A stretch of 64,000 nucleotides of DNA, from the NCBI GenBank assembly GCA_944322305.1, contig CALUOP010000002.1, forward strand, positions 290,892 to 354,891, read 5' to 3'. The position numbers and the translations under genes are program-made. Each line of letters starts with the position of its first letter. Within the stretch, counting starts at the first letter, position 1. Shown piece by piece: positions 1 through 13,293 of this stretch. Origin of the DNA: an uncultured Coriobacteriaceae bacterium. GTDB lineage: Bacteria > Actinomycetota > Coriobacteriia > Coriobacteriales > Coriobacteriaceae. The notes below the pieces were generated by a model, which saw only the letters and a program-made list of their open reading frames with translations, searched no databases and was not told the origin of the DNA.

Positions 1-29
1 AGGGCCTGGCGGCAGGGCTCGCCATCTAA
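1..29 (+). CDS. 3' end of an unidentified gene entering from the left edge
   Basis: The first bases read in one frame as a Gly/Ala/Leu-rich tail (GLAAGLAI) followed by TAA at 27-29. A hairpin follows 12 bases later. The composition would suit a membrane-protein C-terminus, but nine codons are too few to identify a family or prove that it is coding. Confidence 0.3.
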
Positions 30-40
30 ACGTCAGGGGC

Positions 41-72
41 GGGCGCCGAGGCAGCATGGGACCTCGGCGCCC
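41..72 (+). terminator. Perfect 11-bp hairpin after the edge gene
   Basis: GGGCGCCGAGG (41-51) and CCTCGGCGCCC (62-72) are perfect inverted repeats around a 10-nt loop. No T-run follows, so this is a terminator-like hairpin, not a canonical intrinsic terminator. It lies between the edge gene and the flavodoxin-like gene. Confidence 0.4.
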
Positions 73-107
73 ACATGGGCAAGGTGCTGCGCGAGGGGGA
101 ATGCAAG

Positions 108-779
108 ATGAGGAAGGTGCTGATCATCAGCTCGAGCCCGCGCAAGGACGGCAACTCGGACATGCTCTGCCATGAGTTCGCCGCTGCGGCGCGGGAGGCG
201 GGCGCGGCCGTTGAGGAGGTGGCGCTGCGCGACCTCGCGATCAGCCCGTGCCGGGCGTGCTACGACTGCTGGAGTACGCAGCGATGCGTGCTGCGCGACG
301 ACATGGCGCCGCTGCTCGAGAAGATCACCGCGGCGGACGTGCTGTGCGTGGCGACGCCCGTGTACTTCGGCCTTCCGTGCGGGCAGCTCAAGGTCATGGT
401 CGACCGGCTGCTGCCGCGGTGGCAGGGCCTTGGCGGCAAGGACGTCTACCTCATCGTGACCGGCCACGACGGCCGCGCCGGCTTGGCGCACGCGGCGGAC
501 GACCTGCGCCTGGTGTTCGAGAACCTCGGCGACACCGTGTGCGGTGTGGTGTGGGGTGAGCATGTGTGGCAGAAAGGCGAGGTTGCGGGCACGGCGGCCG
601 TGGCGCTGGCCTGGCTCATGGCCAAGGGCGCCGTACCGGTGGTGGGCATGACCAAGCCGCACCACGTGGACGGCGCCGTCGAGGCCTGCGGGTTCGCGCT
701 CACCGATGAGGAGTGCGCCTACCTGGAGGAGCCTTACGTGCCGCACGCGCTGGTGGGCGTGATGGCCGAGAACCGCTAA
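108..779 (+). CDS. Flavodoxin-fold NAD(P)H:FMN oxidoreductase with Cys cluster (iron-sulfur flavoprotein-like)
   Basis: This 223-residue protein opens with the flavodoxin-like FMN-phosphate loop SSSPRKDGNS, typical of NADPH-dependent FMN reductases and iron-sulfur flavoproteins. Around residue 50 is CRACYDCW followed by another Cys five residues later. This clustered-Cys pattern is used by iron-sulfur flavoproteins to hold a 4Fe-4S centre. The start at 108 is preferred over the ATG at 75 because GAGGGGGA at 93-100 is correctly spaced and the FMN loop then falls near residue 10. It is probably a cytosolic electron-transfer or quinone/nitro-reductase-type enzyme; the substrate is unknown. A longer tandem relative lies at 19472-20650. 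Confidence 0.8.
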   Translation: MRKVLIISSSPRKDGNSDMLCHEFAAAAREAGAAVEEVALRDLAISPCRACYDCWSTQRCVLRDDMAPLLEKITAADVLCVATPVYFGLPCGQLKVMVDRLLPRWQGLGGKDVYLIVTGHDGRAGLAHAADDLRLVFENLGDTVCGVVWGEHVWQKGEVAGTAAVALAWLMAKGAVPVVGMTKPHHVDGAVEACGFALTDEECAYLEEPYVPHALVGVMAENR

Positions 780-870
780 CGACGGCCGCGCGGTATGCTG
801 GCGGTGCGTGATTTCGGGAATAAGAGCGGCGTCTAGGCATCTGCCCGCGCATCCGAGCAAAGGAGCAACT

Positions 871-1203
871 ATGGCGTTCACCATGAACCTGTACTACACC
901 GGCACTGACGGCGCGGCGCGCAAGTTCGCTGAGGAAATGGAGTCCTCAGGTACGGCGGGGGCCATCCGCCAGCGCCCGGGCAACTTGGCCTACCGGTACT
1001 TCCAGCCGCTCGACGACCCCGAGACCGTGCTGCTCATAGACTCCTGGGCCGACCAGGAGGCGCTCGACGCGCACCACGCCTCGCCGGCTATGGACACCAT
1101 TGCCCAGCTGCGCGACAAGTACAACCTGCACATGCGCGCCGAGCGCTACGTTACCGACGACGCCGGCATGCCCGACCGCGACGCCGCCTTCATCCGCTCG
1201 TAA
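871..1203 (+). CDS. Antibiotic biosynthesis monooxygenase (ABM)-domain protein, YgiN-like
   Basis: This 110-residue single-domain protein has the ABM ferredoxin-like pattern: an N-terminal beta strand (MNLYYTG), a central RYFQPLDDPETVLLIDSWADQEALDAH segment in which DSW..QEALDAHH is the family hallmark, then an amphipathic C-terminal helix. The family includes quinol monooxygenase YgiN and haem-degrading IsdG-type proteins; no haem-specific residues can be assigned here. The start at 871 follows AAAGGAG at 859-865. It lies in the same direction as the upstream flavoprotein, about 90 bp away, so a shared redox role is possible but unproven. Confidence 0.75.
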   Translation: MAFTMNLYYTGTDGAARKFAEEMESSGTAGAIRQRPGNLAYRYFQPLDDPETVLLIDSWADQEALDAHHASPAMDTIAQLRDKYNLHMRAERYVTDDAGMPDRDAAFIRS

Positions 1204-1428
1204 GCGCCTCACTTCGGGCCGCCATAGGCAGGCCGCAAGGCCAAATCCTGCCCCCGTCCAGCCTTGCGCTTGCATGCTCTTCCCCCGCCACCCCCCCTGC
1301 TTGCTACTATTTGCTCTAACAAGCCAAAAACGCGCAGGTAGCGGAGCAAAACGCAAACAGGGCGCTGTGGCAAAGGGGAACGTGCAAGCGGAACGGCTGG
1401 GCGCGGCAAGGTATGAGGGAGGCCCCGC

Positions 1429-2307
1429 GTGTTTCTCACCCACCGCATAGAGGAAATGGTGGCGCAGGCCACGGACACGCGTCGCGCCATCGGCGCGTTT
1501 GTGCTGCGCGAGCGGGCGCACCTCTCTGACTACACCATCGCCGACATTGCGCGGGAGACCTACGCCTCAAAGGCCTCGGTCACGCGCTTTGCCAAGACGC
1601 TGGGCTTTGACGGCTGGCGCGACTTCATTCACGACTTCATGGCCGAAGTTCACTTTGAGCAGGCGCACAGCGCCGCGGTGGACCCCAACTACCCCTTTGC
1701 CGAGGGCGACCGCGACGAGCAGGTGGTCACGGCCATAGCCGACGCGCAGTACGACGCCGTGTCGGACACGCTGCGCACGCTCAACCGCGGCGCGCTGGCG
1801 CTGGCCGTGCGCTACCTGACGCATGCCCGCAGCGTGCATGTGTTCGGCGTGAGCCCCAACACCTATCTGGGCGAGCTGTTCTGCCGAAAGATGCTGTCCA
1901 TTGGCAAGACCGCGTGCGTGGTCCATCCGGACGAGAACGGCGTGACGGCACGCTCGCTTACGCCAGACGACTGCGCGCTCATCATCTCCTACTCGGGCAA
2001 CAACGCCAGCGAGAACCCCATGCAGGTGGTGCCGGCGCTTACTGCCGGCAAGGTTCCCACCATAGCCATCACCGGCGAGGGGCAGAACTACCTACGCCGC
2101 AACGTGCGCTGCACGCTCACCATCTCATCGCGCGAGGCGCTGTACGACAAGATCGCCACCTTTGAGACCGAGGCGTCCATCTTGTTTCTGTTGAACGCGC
2201 TGTTCAGCTGCTGCTTTGCGCGGTCATACGAGAAGAACCTGGCCTACAAGCGCCATACCGCCCGCACGCTCGAGCAGAGCCGCGAGGCTGCCGGCCTGGA
2301 GCGGTAG
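1429..2307 (+). CDS. RpiR/MurR-family transcriptional regulator with SIS domain
   Basis: This 292-residue protein has an N-terminal RpiR helix-turn-helix (about residues 1-75; motif LSDYTIADIARETYASKASVTRFAKTLGF spans residues 28-56). A C-terminal SIS sugar-phosphate isomerase domain (about 105-250) contains SYSGNNASE, the usual phosphosugar-binding Ser-rich turn. RpiR regulators sense phosphosugars. The GTG start at 1429 follows GAGGGAGG (1415-1422); an in-frame ATG lies nine codons on. Its position just upstream of a beta-glucoside PTS and a 6-phospho-beta-glucosidase suggests it controls them in response to a sugar phosphate. A palindrome fit for its operator lies at 2444-2458. Confidence 0.88.
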   Translation: MFLTHRIEEMVAQATDTRRAIGAFVLRERAHLSDYTIADIARETYASKASVTRFAKTLGFDGWRDFIHDFMAEVHFEQAHSAAVDPNYPFAEGDRDEQVVTAIADAQYDAVSDTLRTLNRGALALAVRYLTHARSVHVFGVSPNTYLGELFCRKMLSIGKTACVVHPDENGVTARSLTPDDCALIISYSGNNASENPMQVVPALTAGKVPTIAITGEGQNYLRRNVRCTLTISSREALYDKIATFETEASILFLLNALFSCCFARSYEKNLAYKRHTARTLEQSREAAGLER

Positions 2308-2398
2308 GGGCGGGTGCGGCGCGGCCGCGGCTTGCCTTCGGCGTGACGGCGGCGCGGTGGCTGCCTGCGGCGCCGGCCGATTTGCCGTTCACGGGCGA

Positions 2399-2458
2399 AT
2401 TTCACCAAGTTTCACAATGCGCCCGCGCGAGCGCGCCCTGAGCTGAAACCTTGTTTCA
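2399..2458. promoter_or_regulatory. Candidate RpiR operator region upstream of the PTS gene
   Basis: TGAAACCTTGTTTCA (2444-2458) is a perfect 6-3-6 palindrome. Two further half-site-like copies of TTTCAC lie just upstream at about 2400-2415. The spacing places the sites about 170-230 bp before the PTS start codon at 2631, in the 323-bp gap after the RpiR gene. Binding by RpiR is an inference from position and symmetry. The rest of this gap shows no gene. Confidence 0.5.
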
Positions 2459-2630
2459 TGCTTTCCTCTCAGCATATCCGCAGGTAGACATCCTTCCTAC
2501 TATCAGTGGTGCAACGCGGCGCGGGCCAGGCCCGCCTAGACCCCGTCCGCCAAGGGCCCGCCGGCCGGGACCCAGGCGCCTTGACCGCACTCCGCACGCG
2601 CTTATGGCCCAACATCTGAGAGGAGAAAGC

Positions 2631-6180
<3,550 letters not shown>

Positions 6181-6188
6181 GGTCTGGG

Positions 6189-6208
6189 CCGGGCCTGGTT
6201 CGGCCCGG
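6189..6208 (+). terminator. Short GC-rich hairpin just after the GH1 stop codon
   Basis: CCGGGCC (6189-6195) and GGCCCGG (6202-6208) can pair around a 6-nt loop nine bases after the stop codon. No T-run follows, so termination is uncertain. Confidence 0.35.
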
Positions 6209-6286
6209 GTCTACGATGGGTGATGAGAACGGCCGGGTTCGCCGCGGGGCGCGCCCGGCCGCTGGTCTACGGAGGTTGTGCGACCT

Positions 6287-7261
6287 ATGGGAGAGATGGA
6301 CGTTGCTGCGACGCTGGGCAGCATGCTTTCGCTTGTCATCGTCACCGCGCTGGGCTATGTTGCCGCGCGGCTCGGTTATTTGAACGACGAAGTGCGCCCG
6401 CGCCTCTCGGGGCTTATCTTCAACGTGACGCTGCCGTGCACGGTCTTGGCGTCGGTGGGGGAGGCGGACGCCTCCATGGGCGGCGACGATGTCGCCTGGT
6501 CGCTGATCCTCGGGTTCGCGCTGTTCTTCGTCATGCTCGCCGCCGCAGCGCTTGCCAGCGTCGTGGTTCGCGCGCGGAGCGAAGAGCGCGGCCTGTACCT
6601 GTTCATGGGCGTGCTCACCAACACGGGCTTCATCGGGTTCGCCGTGCTCGAGTCGATCTTCGGCGGGCCGTCGGTCTTTCTCGGCAGCATCTTCATCGCG
6701 GTGTCGAACGTGTTTCTCTACAGCATCGGCATCGGGGTGCTGACGTCGGGCGGCCCGCGCGACGCTGCGGGCGAGGGTGGCCGCGGCGCAGGTGGGCGCG
6801 TGCGCGCCGTGCTGCGCAACATGCTGAACGCGCCGCTGGTGGCGAGCGCCGTTGCGATGGTGGTGTTCTTCGCGGGCGTAGGCCTGCCCGCGCCGGTGAT
6901 GCAGGCGGCTGACATGGTGGGAGGCGCCACCTCGCCGCTTGCCATGATGCTGGTGGGCCTTTCGCTTGCAGCCGCCGACCTGCGCTCCGTCCTCGCGCAG
7001 GGCCGCCTGTGGGTCTACGCGCTTGTCCGCTTCCTGGTGGCGCCGCTTGCAGCCTACGCGTTGCTTGCGCCGGTGGTGCCGAGCCGCCTCGCGCTCGGGG
7101 TCTTCGTGGTGATGCTCGCCATGCCCACCGGCTCCATGGCCGGCCCCATTGCGGCCACCTACGGCAGGGACGCCGAGCTTCCGGCACGCGGGACCATCGT
7201 GTCCACGCTCGCCTCGTTTGCGATCGTGCCGGTGCTCATGGCGGTGATGAGCGCAGCGTAG
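6287..7261 (+). CDS. AEC-family (auxin efflux carrier-like) membrane transporter
   Basis: This 324-residue integral membrane protein has about ten hydrophobic segments in two halves. The family's characteristic start (helix, then AARLGYLNDEVRPRLSGLIFNVTLPCTVL) and the later PLAMMLVGLSLA motif are both present. AEC transporters export or exchange organic acids or related metabolites; the substrate is unknown. The ATG at 6287 is chosen because GGAGG at 6271-6275 sits 11 bases away, while the upstream in-frame GTG at 6278 is too close to it. It lies downstream of the beta-glucosidase but need not share its role. Confidence 0.85.
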   Translation: MGEMDVAATLGSMLSLVIVTALGYVAARLGYLNDEVRPRLSGLIFNVTLPCTVLASVGEADASMGGDDVAWSLILGFALFFVMLAAAALASVVVRARSEERGLYLFMGVLTNTGFIGFAVLESIFGGPSVFLGSIFIAVSNVFLYSIGIGVLTSGGPRDAAGEGGRGAGGRVRAVLRNMLNAPLVASAVAMVVFFAGVGLPAPVMQAADMVGGATSPLAMMLVGLSLAAADLRSVLAQGRLWVYALVRFLVAPLAAYALLAPVVPSRLALGVFVVMLAMPTGSMAGPIAATYGRDAELPARGTIVSTLASFAIVPVLMAVMSAA

Positions 7262-7274
7262 GGCGCCGAGGCGG

Positions 7275-7359
7275 GCGGTGACGGACGCGGGGGCGGGCGT
7301 GCCCGACACCTGCCACGATCAGGTGACGCTTGGCGCGGTGACGGACGCGGGGGCGGGCG
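7275..7359. repeat. Pair of 25-bp direct repeats after the AEC gene
   Basis: GCGGTGACGGACGCGGGGGC plus five further bases occurs at 7275-7299 and again at 7335-7359, 60 bp apart. The small dyad CGGGCGTGCCCG is seen at 7294-7305 and 7394-7405. Nothing here looks coding. The pair leads into the larger repeat array from 7476. Confidence 0.7.
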
Positions 7360-7475
7360 GCTTGGCGCTGGCGCCCCTTCCCTTGGCAGAAGTCGGGCGT
7401 GCCCGTCGGCCGGCATGCGGGCGCGGCGGGTGCGAGAACGGCGGCTAAGCCGCCCTGCGGCACCTGCGGCGTCCC

Positions 7476-7773
7476 GGTTGGTCGCGGGGTCGACCTGTAG
7501 GGCGGGGCGCGGCCTCGGTTGGTCGCGGATATGTCAGACAAGTTGGTTCGCGGCGTGCGCGGCGCCCCGGTTAGTCGCGGGGTCGACCTGCAAGGCGGAG
7601 CGCGGCCTCGGTTGGTCGCGGATATGTCAGACAAGTTGGTTCGCGGCGTGCGCGGCGCCCCGGTTAGTCGCGAAGTTGTTCTCCAGGCTCTTGGTTGGTC
7701 GCGGGTTCGACCTGTAAGGCGGAGCGTGCTTCCGGTTAGTCGCGGAAATGTCACGGGGCGAGTGGTTGGTCGC
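7476..7773 (+). repeat. Inverted repeat array I, left arm (GGTTRGTCGCGG motif)
   Basis: The 12-mer GGTTGGTCGCGG or GGTTAGTCGCGG occurs at 7476, 7517, 7569, 7610, 7662, 7693 and 7734, with a final GGTTGGTCGC at 7764. More divergent copies (GTTGGTTCGCGG) sit at 7542 and 7635. Spacing alternates 41 and 52 bp, and a 93-bp unit is nearly perfectly duplicated (about 7507-7580 and 7600-7672). Reading frames crossing the arm look like by-products of the repeats, not genes. Confidence 0.85.
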
Positions 7774-7829
7774 ACAGACAGCGCGTAACTCCCGGCATTT
7801 CGGGAGTTACGCGCACTTTCAGCGACCAA
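7766..7829. repeat. Centre of array I: nested perfect inverted repeats
   Basis: GCGCGTAACTCCC (7781-7793) and GGGAGTTACGCGC (7802-7814) form a perfect 13-bp stem with an 8-nt loop. Outside it, TTGGTCGC (7766-7773) pairs with GCGACCAA (7822-7829). This outer pair is the innermost copy of the left-arm and right-arm motifs, so the hairpin marks the point where repeat orientation flips. Confidence 0.85.
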
Positions 7830-8090
7830 ACGGAAATTACATGCGACAACCGCGTTCAACCGAAGGCTTGCCTGCGATGAATGCGACCAACTGGAAATTG
7901 CGTGCGGCAATCGCGTCCAACCGGGAGCTCCGCTCGTCGCAATCGCGTCCAACCGGGGGCCCGCTCGTTGCAGCTGCGTTCGGCTGGAGGCTTACGTGCT
8001 GCAACCGCGTCCAACCGGGAGCTCCTCTCGTCGCAACCGCGTCCAACCGGGAGCTCCTCTCGTCGCAACCACGTCCAGCCGGGATCGTGC
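7822..8090 (-). repeat. Inverted repeat array I, right arm (31-32-bp period)
   Basis: GCGACCAAACGG (7822) and GCGACCAACTGG (7883) are inverted relatives of the left-arm motif. From 7907 they grade into a 31-32-bp tandem array of GCAACCGCGTCCAACCGGGA units at 7907, 7939, 7970, 8001, 8033 and 8065. The copies at 8001 and 8033 are identical. From about 8090 to 8285 the repeats decay, and only small direct repeats (GCGCGAGATG) are seen before the next gene. Confidence 0.85.
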
Positions 8091-8285
8091 TCGCGATACG
8101 TACCCTCAACGGTAAACTTGGCAGCCGCGATCGCGGGTAACCGGAGACGCGCCTGCGCCAATCGGCTACCCTAGACAGTGCTTCGATCGGCGCTTCCCCT
8201 AGGCGCGAGATGGGCCGGCGCGAGATGAGCCGGGGCGAGAAGCGGGCTGGGAGCGGAAAACGGGCTGGGATTTTTGGGAGGCCGT

Positions 8286-10409
8286 GTGGGTACGCAGGCG
8301 GTTGTGGGGCTGTTGGCACATGTTGACGCGGGGAAGACGACCCTTGCGGAGGCGCTGCTCTTTTGCGCGGGCGCCTTGCGCGCGCAGGGGCGCGTGGACA
8401 AGGGCAGCGCTCACATGGACACCGACCCCATGGAGCGCGAGCGCGGCATCACGATCTTCTCGCAGCAGGCGGCCTTTGACTACGCCGGCACCCACGTGAT
8501 GCTGCTGGACGCGCCGGGCCACGTGGACTTCTCGGCCGAGGCCGAGCGCACGCTCGGGGCGCTGGATTACGGGCTGGTGGTAGTGGGCGCCAACGACGGC
8601 GTGCAGGGCCACACCGAGACCATGTGGGCGCTGCTTAGGCGCTACGGCATTCCGGCCTTCGTGTTCGTGAACAAGCTGGATCTGGAGAACCCCGGCGCGC
8701 CGGCGCTCATGGCCGAGCTGCGGCACCGCTTGAGCTCCTCGTGCGTGGACGGCGCTGCGCTGGCGGCTGCCCTGGCGGGCGAGAAGCACCCGGGCGAGAA
8801 ACGCTTGGGCGAGAAGCACCCGGCCGGCGCGGACGGTGCGGCTGCGGCGGGCACCGAGGGCCTGCCCCGTCCGGACGCAGCGGCCGTCGCGCAGGCCCTC
8901 GAGGACGCGGCCGCCACCGACGAGGACGCGCTCGACGAGTACCTGGAGACGGGCGCGCTTGAGGCCCGGATCGTGCGGCGCCTGGTGGCCGAGCGCAAGG
9001 TGTTCCCGGTGTTTTCCGGCTCCGCGCTCAAGGGCGTCGGCGTGCGCGAGCTGCTCGACGGGCTCTGCGCGCTTGTCGCCCCCAAAACGTGGCCGGACGC
9101 CTTCGCCGCGCGCGTGTACAAGGTAAGCCGCTCTGCGCGCGGCGATCGGCTGGCGCACCTCAAGGTCACCGGCGGGGTGCTGCGCGCCAAGATGGTGCTT
9201 GAGGGCGTGGAGGACGGCGAGCCCTGGGCAGAGAAGGTCGACCAGGTGCGCGTCTACGACGCCGAGAGCTTTGCCACCGTGGCCGAGGTGCCGGCCGGGC
9301 GGCTGTGCACGGTGACGGGCCTTTCGCACGTGCGACCGGGAAGCGCGCTGGGCGCCGAGCCGGCCGGCGCGCATCCGGCCTTGGCGCCGGTGCTCTCCTA
9401 CCAGGTGCTCCCCGGCGAGGCCGACGTCCACGCGCTGGTGCGGGCGCTGCGCGAGCTGGCCGACGAGGACCCGCTTCTGGGCGTGACGTGGCACGAGCGG
9501 CTGCAGGAGGTGCACGTGCAGCTCATGGGCGCGGTGCAGCGCGAGGTGGTGCAGGAGCTTCTGCGCACGCGCTACGGCATGGAGGTTGGGTTCGGGCCGG
9601 GCGGCATCCTGTACCGCGAGACCGTCACAGCGCCGGTGGAGGGCGTGGGGCACTTCGAGCCGCTGCGCCACTACGCCGAGGCGCGCCTATTGCTGGAGCC
9701 GCTGCCGCGCGGCGCCGGCGTGAGGGTGGGGACGCGCTGTGCGGAGGACGACCTTGCGCGCAACTGGCAGCGGCTCATCCTCACGCACGTACTGGAGCGC
9801 GAGCACGCGGGCGTGCTCACAGGCGCGCCGCTTGCCGACGTGCGCATCACGCTGGTGGCGGGCCGCGCGCACGCCAAGCACACCGAGGGCGGCGACTTCA
9901 GGCAGGCAACGTACCGCGCCATCCGCCAGGGGCTCATGCGCGCCCGGGCCGCGGGCGCCTGCGAGCTGCTCGAGCCGTGGTACCGCTTCAGGCTGGTGGT
10001 GCCGGCCGACAAGGTGGGGCGCGCGCTCGCGGACCTCACACGCATGGCGGCCGAGTTCGCCGCGCCCGAGACGACAGGCGACCTCGCTGAGATAGCCGGC
10101 GCGCTGCCGGCTTCCGAGGTGGGGGAGTACGCGCTCGAGGTGAGCGGCTACACCGGCGGCCGCGGGCGGCTTTCGCTCGAGTACGAGGGCTACCGGCCGT
10201 GCCACAACGCCGAGGCGGTGATCGAGGCCGCGGCGTACGACCCGGAGGCCGACCTGCCCAACACGCCCGACTCGGTGTTCTGCAGCCACGGCGCCGGCTA
10301 CACGGTGAAGTGGGACGAGGTGCCCGCGCACGCGCACACGGCGGTTGACGAGGCGCGGCTGCGCCCGTGGCGCGAGGCCGACGCCGCGTTTTTCTCGTCC
10401 GCGCGATAA
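8286..10409 (+). CDS. Tet(M)/Tet(O)-like ribosome-associated translation GTPase
   Basis: This protein of about 707 residues is built like EF-G and ribosomal-protection proteins. It has G1 LLAHVDAGKTT, G2 ERERGITI, G3 DAPGHVDF and G4 NKLD, then domains II-V. Tet(M) proteins are about 639 residues; the excess is mostly a low-complexity insertion near residues 155-200 containing repeated GEKHP/GEKRL units. The GTG at 8286 places the G1 loop at the same distance from the N-terminus as in Tet(M); an in-frame TTG at 8274 is the alternative. Many anaerobes carry such chromosomal homologues, and tetracycline resistance cannot be assumed. Confidence 0.85.
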   Translation: MGTQAVVGLLAHVDAGKTTLAEALLFCAGALRAQGRVDKGSAHMDTDPMERERGITIFSQQAAFDYAGTHVMLLDAPGHVDFSAEAERTLGALDYGLVVVGANDGVQGHTETMWALLRRYGIPAFVFVNKLDLENPGAPALMAELRHRLSSSCVDGAALAAALAGEKHPGEKRLGEKHPAGADGAAAAGTEGLPRPDAAAVAQALEDAAATDEDALDEYLETGALEARIVRRLVAERKVFPVFSGSALKGVGVRELLDGLCALVAPKTWPDAFAARVYKVSRSARGDRLAHLKVTGGVLRAKMVLEGVEDGEPWAEKVDQVRVYDAESFATVAEVPAGRLCTVTGLSHVRPGSALGAEPAGAHPALAPVLSYQVLPGEADVHALVRALRELADEDPLLGVTWHERLQEVHVQLMGAVQREVVQELLRTRYGMEVGFGPGGILYRETVTAPVEGVGHFEPLRHYAEARLLLEPLPRGAGVRVGTRCAEDDLARNWQRLILTHVLEREHAGVLTGAPLADVRITLVAGRAHAKHTEGGDFRQATYRAIRQGLMRARAAGACELLEPWYRFRLVVPADKVGRALADLTRMAAEFAAPETTGDLAEIAGALPASEVGEYALEVSGYTGGRGRLSLEYEGYRPCHNAEAVIEAAAYDPEADLPNTPDSVFCSHGAGYTVKWDEVPAHAHTAVDEARLRPWREADAAFFSSAR

Positions 10410-10595
10410 GCGGGCCGCTCTCTGCCGGATCGCCCGCCGCATGCCGCGCGCTGGAGCGCGCCGGGCGCCGTGCGCGCCGGCTGCTTTGGCAGCCCCGCCC
10501 GAGGCTTGCCGGCTACCGCGCGTCAAACGCGCCTGCGCCGCAGCCCCCGATCGCCGACTGCCGTCGCCCCCGCTACCGGGGCAGATGCCGCTCCG

Positions 10596-12182
<1,587 letters not shown>

Positions 12183-12278
12183 GCCGCAGGCGGCCGCACG
12201 CCGCCGCCCCGGCGCGAGGGGTATACTGCCTTGCGTATCTGAGGCAGGGCGTTTGAGGCAAAGGGACGGGCGAGGCAT

Positions 12279-13214
12279 ATGGCGAGCAAGCGCGTACGGG
12301 CGAGAAAGGCAACGCTGGAGCGCGTTTACACGCCGGGCCTGCCCGTCCCCGAAGTTTCCGCCGGCGCGCCGACGGTGGGCGTGGTGCTCGAGGGCGGCGG
12401 CTTCCGCGGCATGTACACGGCGGGCGTCACCGACGTGTGGATGGAGCACGGCGTCACAGCCACGGCCGCGGTGGGGGTCTCAGCCGGCGCGACGTTTGGC
12501 TGCAACTTCAAGTCGCTGCAGGTAGGGCGCGCGCTTCGCTACAACCAGCGCTTCTGCGCCGACCCGCGCTACGCCGGCGCGGGGAACTTCTTGAGGACGA
12601 GCGACCTGTTCAGCAAGGACTTCGCCTACGGGCGCCTGCCCTGGGAGCTCGACGTGTTCGACACCGCCACCTTCCAGGCCAATCCCATGCGCTTCACCGT
12701 GGTGGCAACCGACGCCAACACCGGCGCGGCCGTCTATCACGACCTCGACCGCGGCGGCGTGGAGGACATCGAGTGGATTCGCGCCTCAGCCTCCATCCCG
12801 GCGCTTTCGCGCCCGGTGCGCCTGGAGGGACGCGAGCTCTTGGACGGCGGCGCTGCCGACTCCATTCCGTTTGCGTGGATGCTCTCCCAGGGGTATGACC
12901 GCTGCGTGGTGGTTCTCACCCAAGATGCGGCCTACCGCAAGGAGCCCAACAGCCTCATGCCGCTTCTGCGCGTAGCGCTCAGGCGCTATCCCGCCATGGT
13001 GGAGCTGCTCGCCAACCGCCACGAGCGCTATAACCGCCAGCGCGAGGAGCTGTGCGAGCTCGAGCGGACGGGCACGGTGTTCGTGGTGCGCCCGTCCGAG
13101 CCGGTGCGGCTGCCGGCCGTGGTGCGCGACCCGGCGCTTCTGGAGCGCGTGTACGAGGTGGGCCGCCGCGATGCCGAGACCACGCTCGACGCCCTGAGGG
13201 CGTATATCTCCTAA
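12279..13214 (+). CDS. Patatin-like phospholipase family protein (RssA/YjjU type)
   Basis: This 311-residue protein has the patatin catalytic pattern: glycine-rich oxyanion loop EGGGFRGMYTAGV, nucleophile Ser68 in GVSAGA, and catalytic Asp189 in LLDGGAADSIPF. Patatin hydrolases cleave acyl esters of lipids using a Ser-Asp dyad. There is no signal peptide, so it is probably cytoplasmic or loosely membrane-associated. The ATG at 12279 has only a modest upstream GAGG. A TATACT at 12222-12227 may be its -10. No functional partner adjoins it. Confidence 0.85.
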   Translation: MASKRVRARKATLERVYTPGLPVPEVSAGAPTVGVVLEGGGFRGMYTAGVTDVWMEHGVTATAAVGVSAGATFGCNFKSLQVGRALRYNQRFCADPRYAGAGNFLRTSDLFSKDFAYGRLPWELDVFDTATFQANPMRFTVVATDANTGAAVYHDLDRGGVEDIEWIRASASIPALSRPVRLEGRELLDGGAADSIPFAWMLSQGYDRCVVVLTQDAAYRKEPNSLMPLLRVALRRYPAMVELLANRHERYNRQREELCELERTGTVFVVRPSEPVRLPAVVRDPALLERVYEVGRRDAETTLDALRAYIS

Positions 13215-13257
13215 TAAGTCAACCCATCTTTTTCTAGTGCGAACATCTGTTTGTGTA

Positions 13258-13278
13258 GTATACTGTATACGCGTATAC
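13258..13278. promoter_or_regulatory. GTATAC palindromes: promoter/operator of the RHH-PIN toxin-antitoxin operon
   Basis: Three GTATAC palindromes occur at 13258-13263, 13265-13270 and 13273-13278. The last two form the perfect palindrome GTATACGCGTATAC. They sit just before the AAGGAGG ribosome site (13281-13287) of the antitoxin gene, where an antitoxin autorepressor would bind. Just upstream, CGAACATCTGTTTG (13240-13253) loosely resembles an SOS box, but with mismatches. Confidence 0.6.
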
Positions 13279-13293
13279 ACAAGGAGGTGCACC

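Noticed and set aside
7907..8090. CRISPR or minisatellite-encoded protein
   Set aside because: The 31-32-bp step is not a multiple of three and there are no spacers. The sequence grades into an inverted motif family around a hairpin instead.
8721..8870. The low-complexity stretch in the Tet(M)-like gene as a frameshift scar
   Set aside because: The frame stays open and conserved family sequence resumes on both sides, so it is an in-frame insertion.
13240..13253. SOS box before the RHH-PIN cassette (CGAACATCTGTTTG)
   Set aside because: It misses the LexA consensus at two defined positions, unlike the perfect match at 23176-23189.
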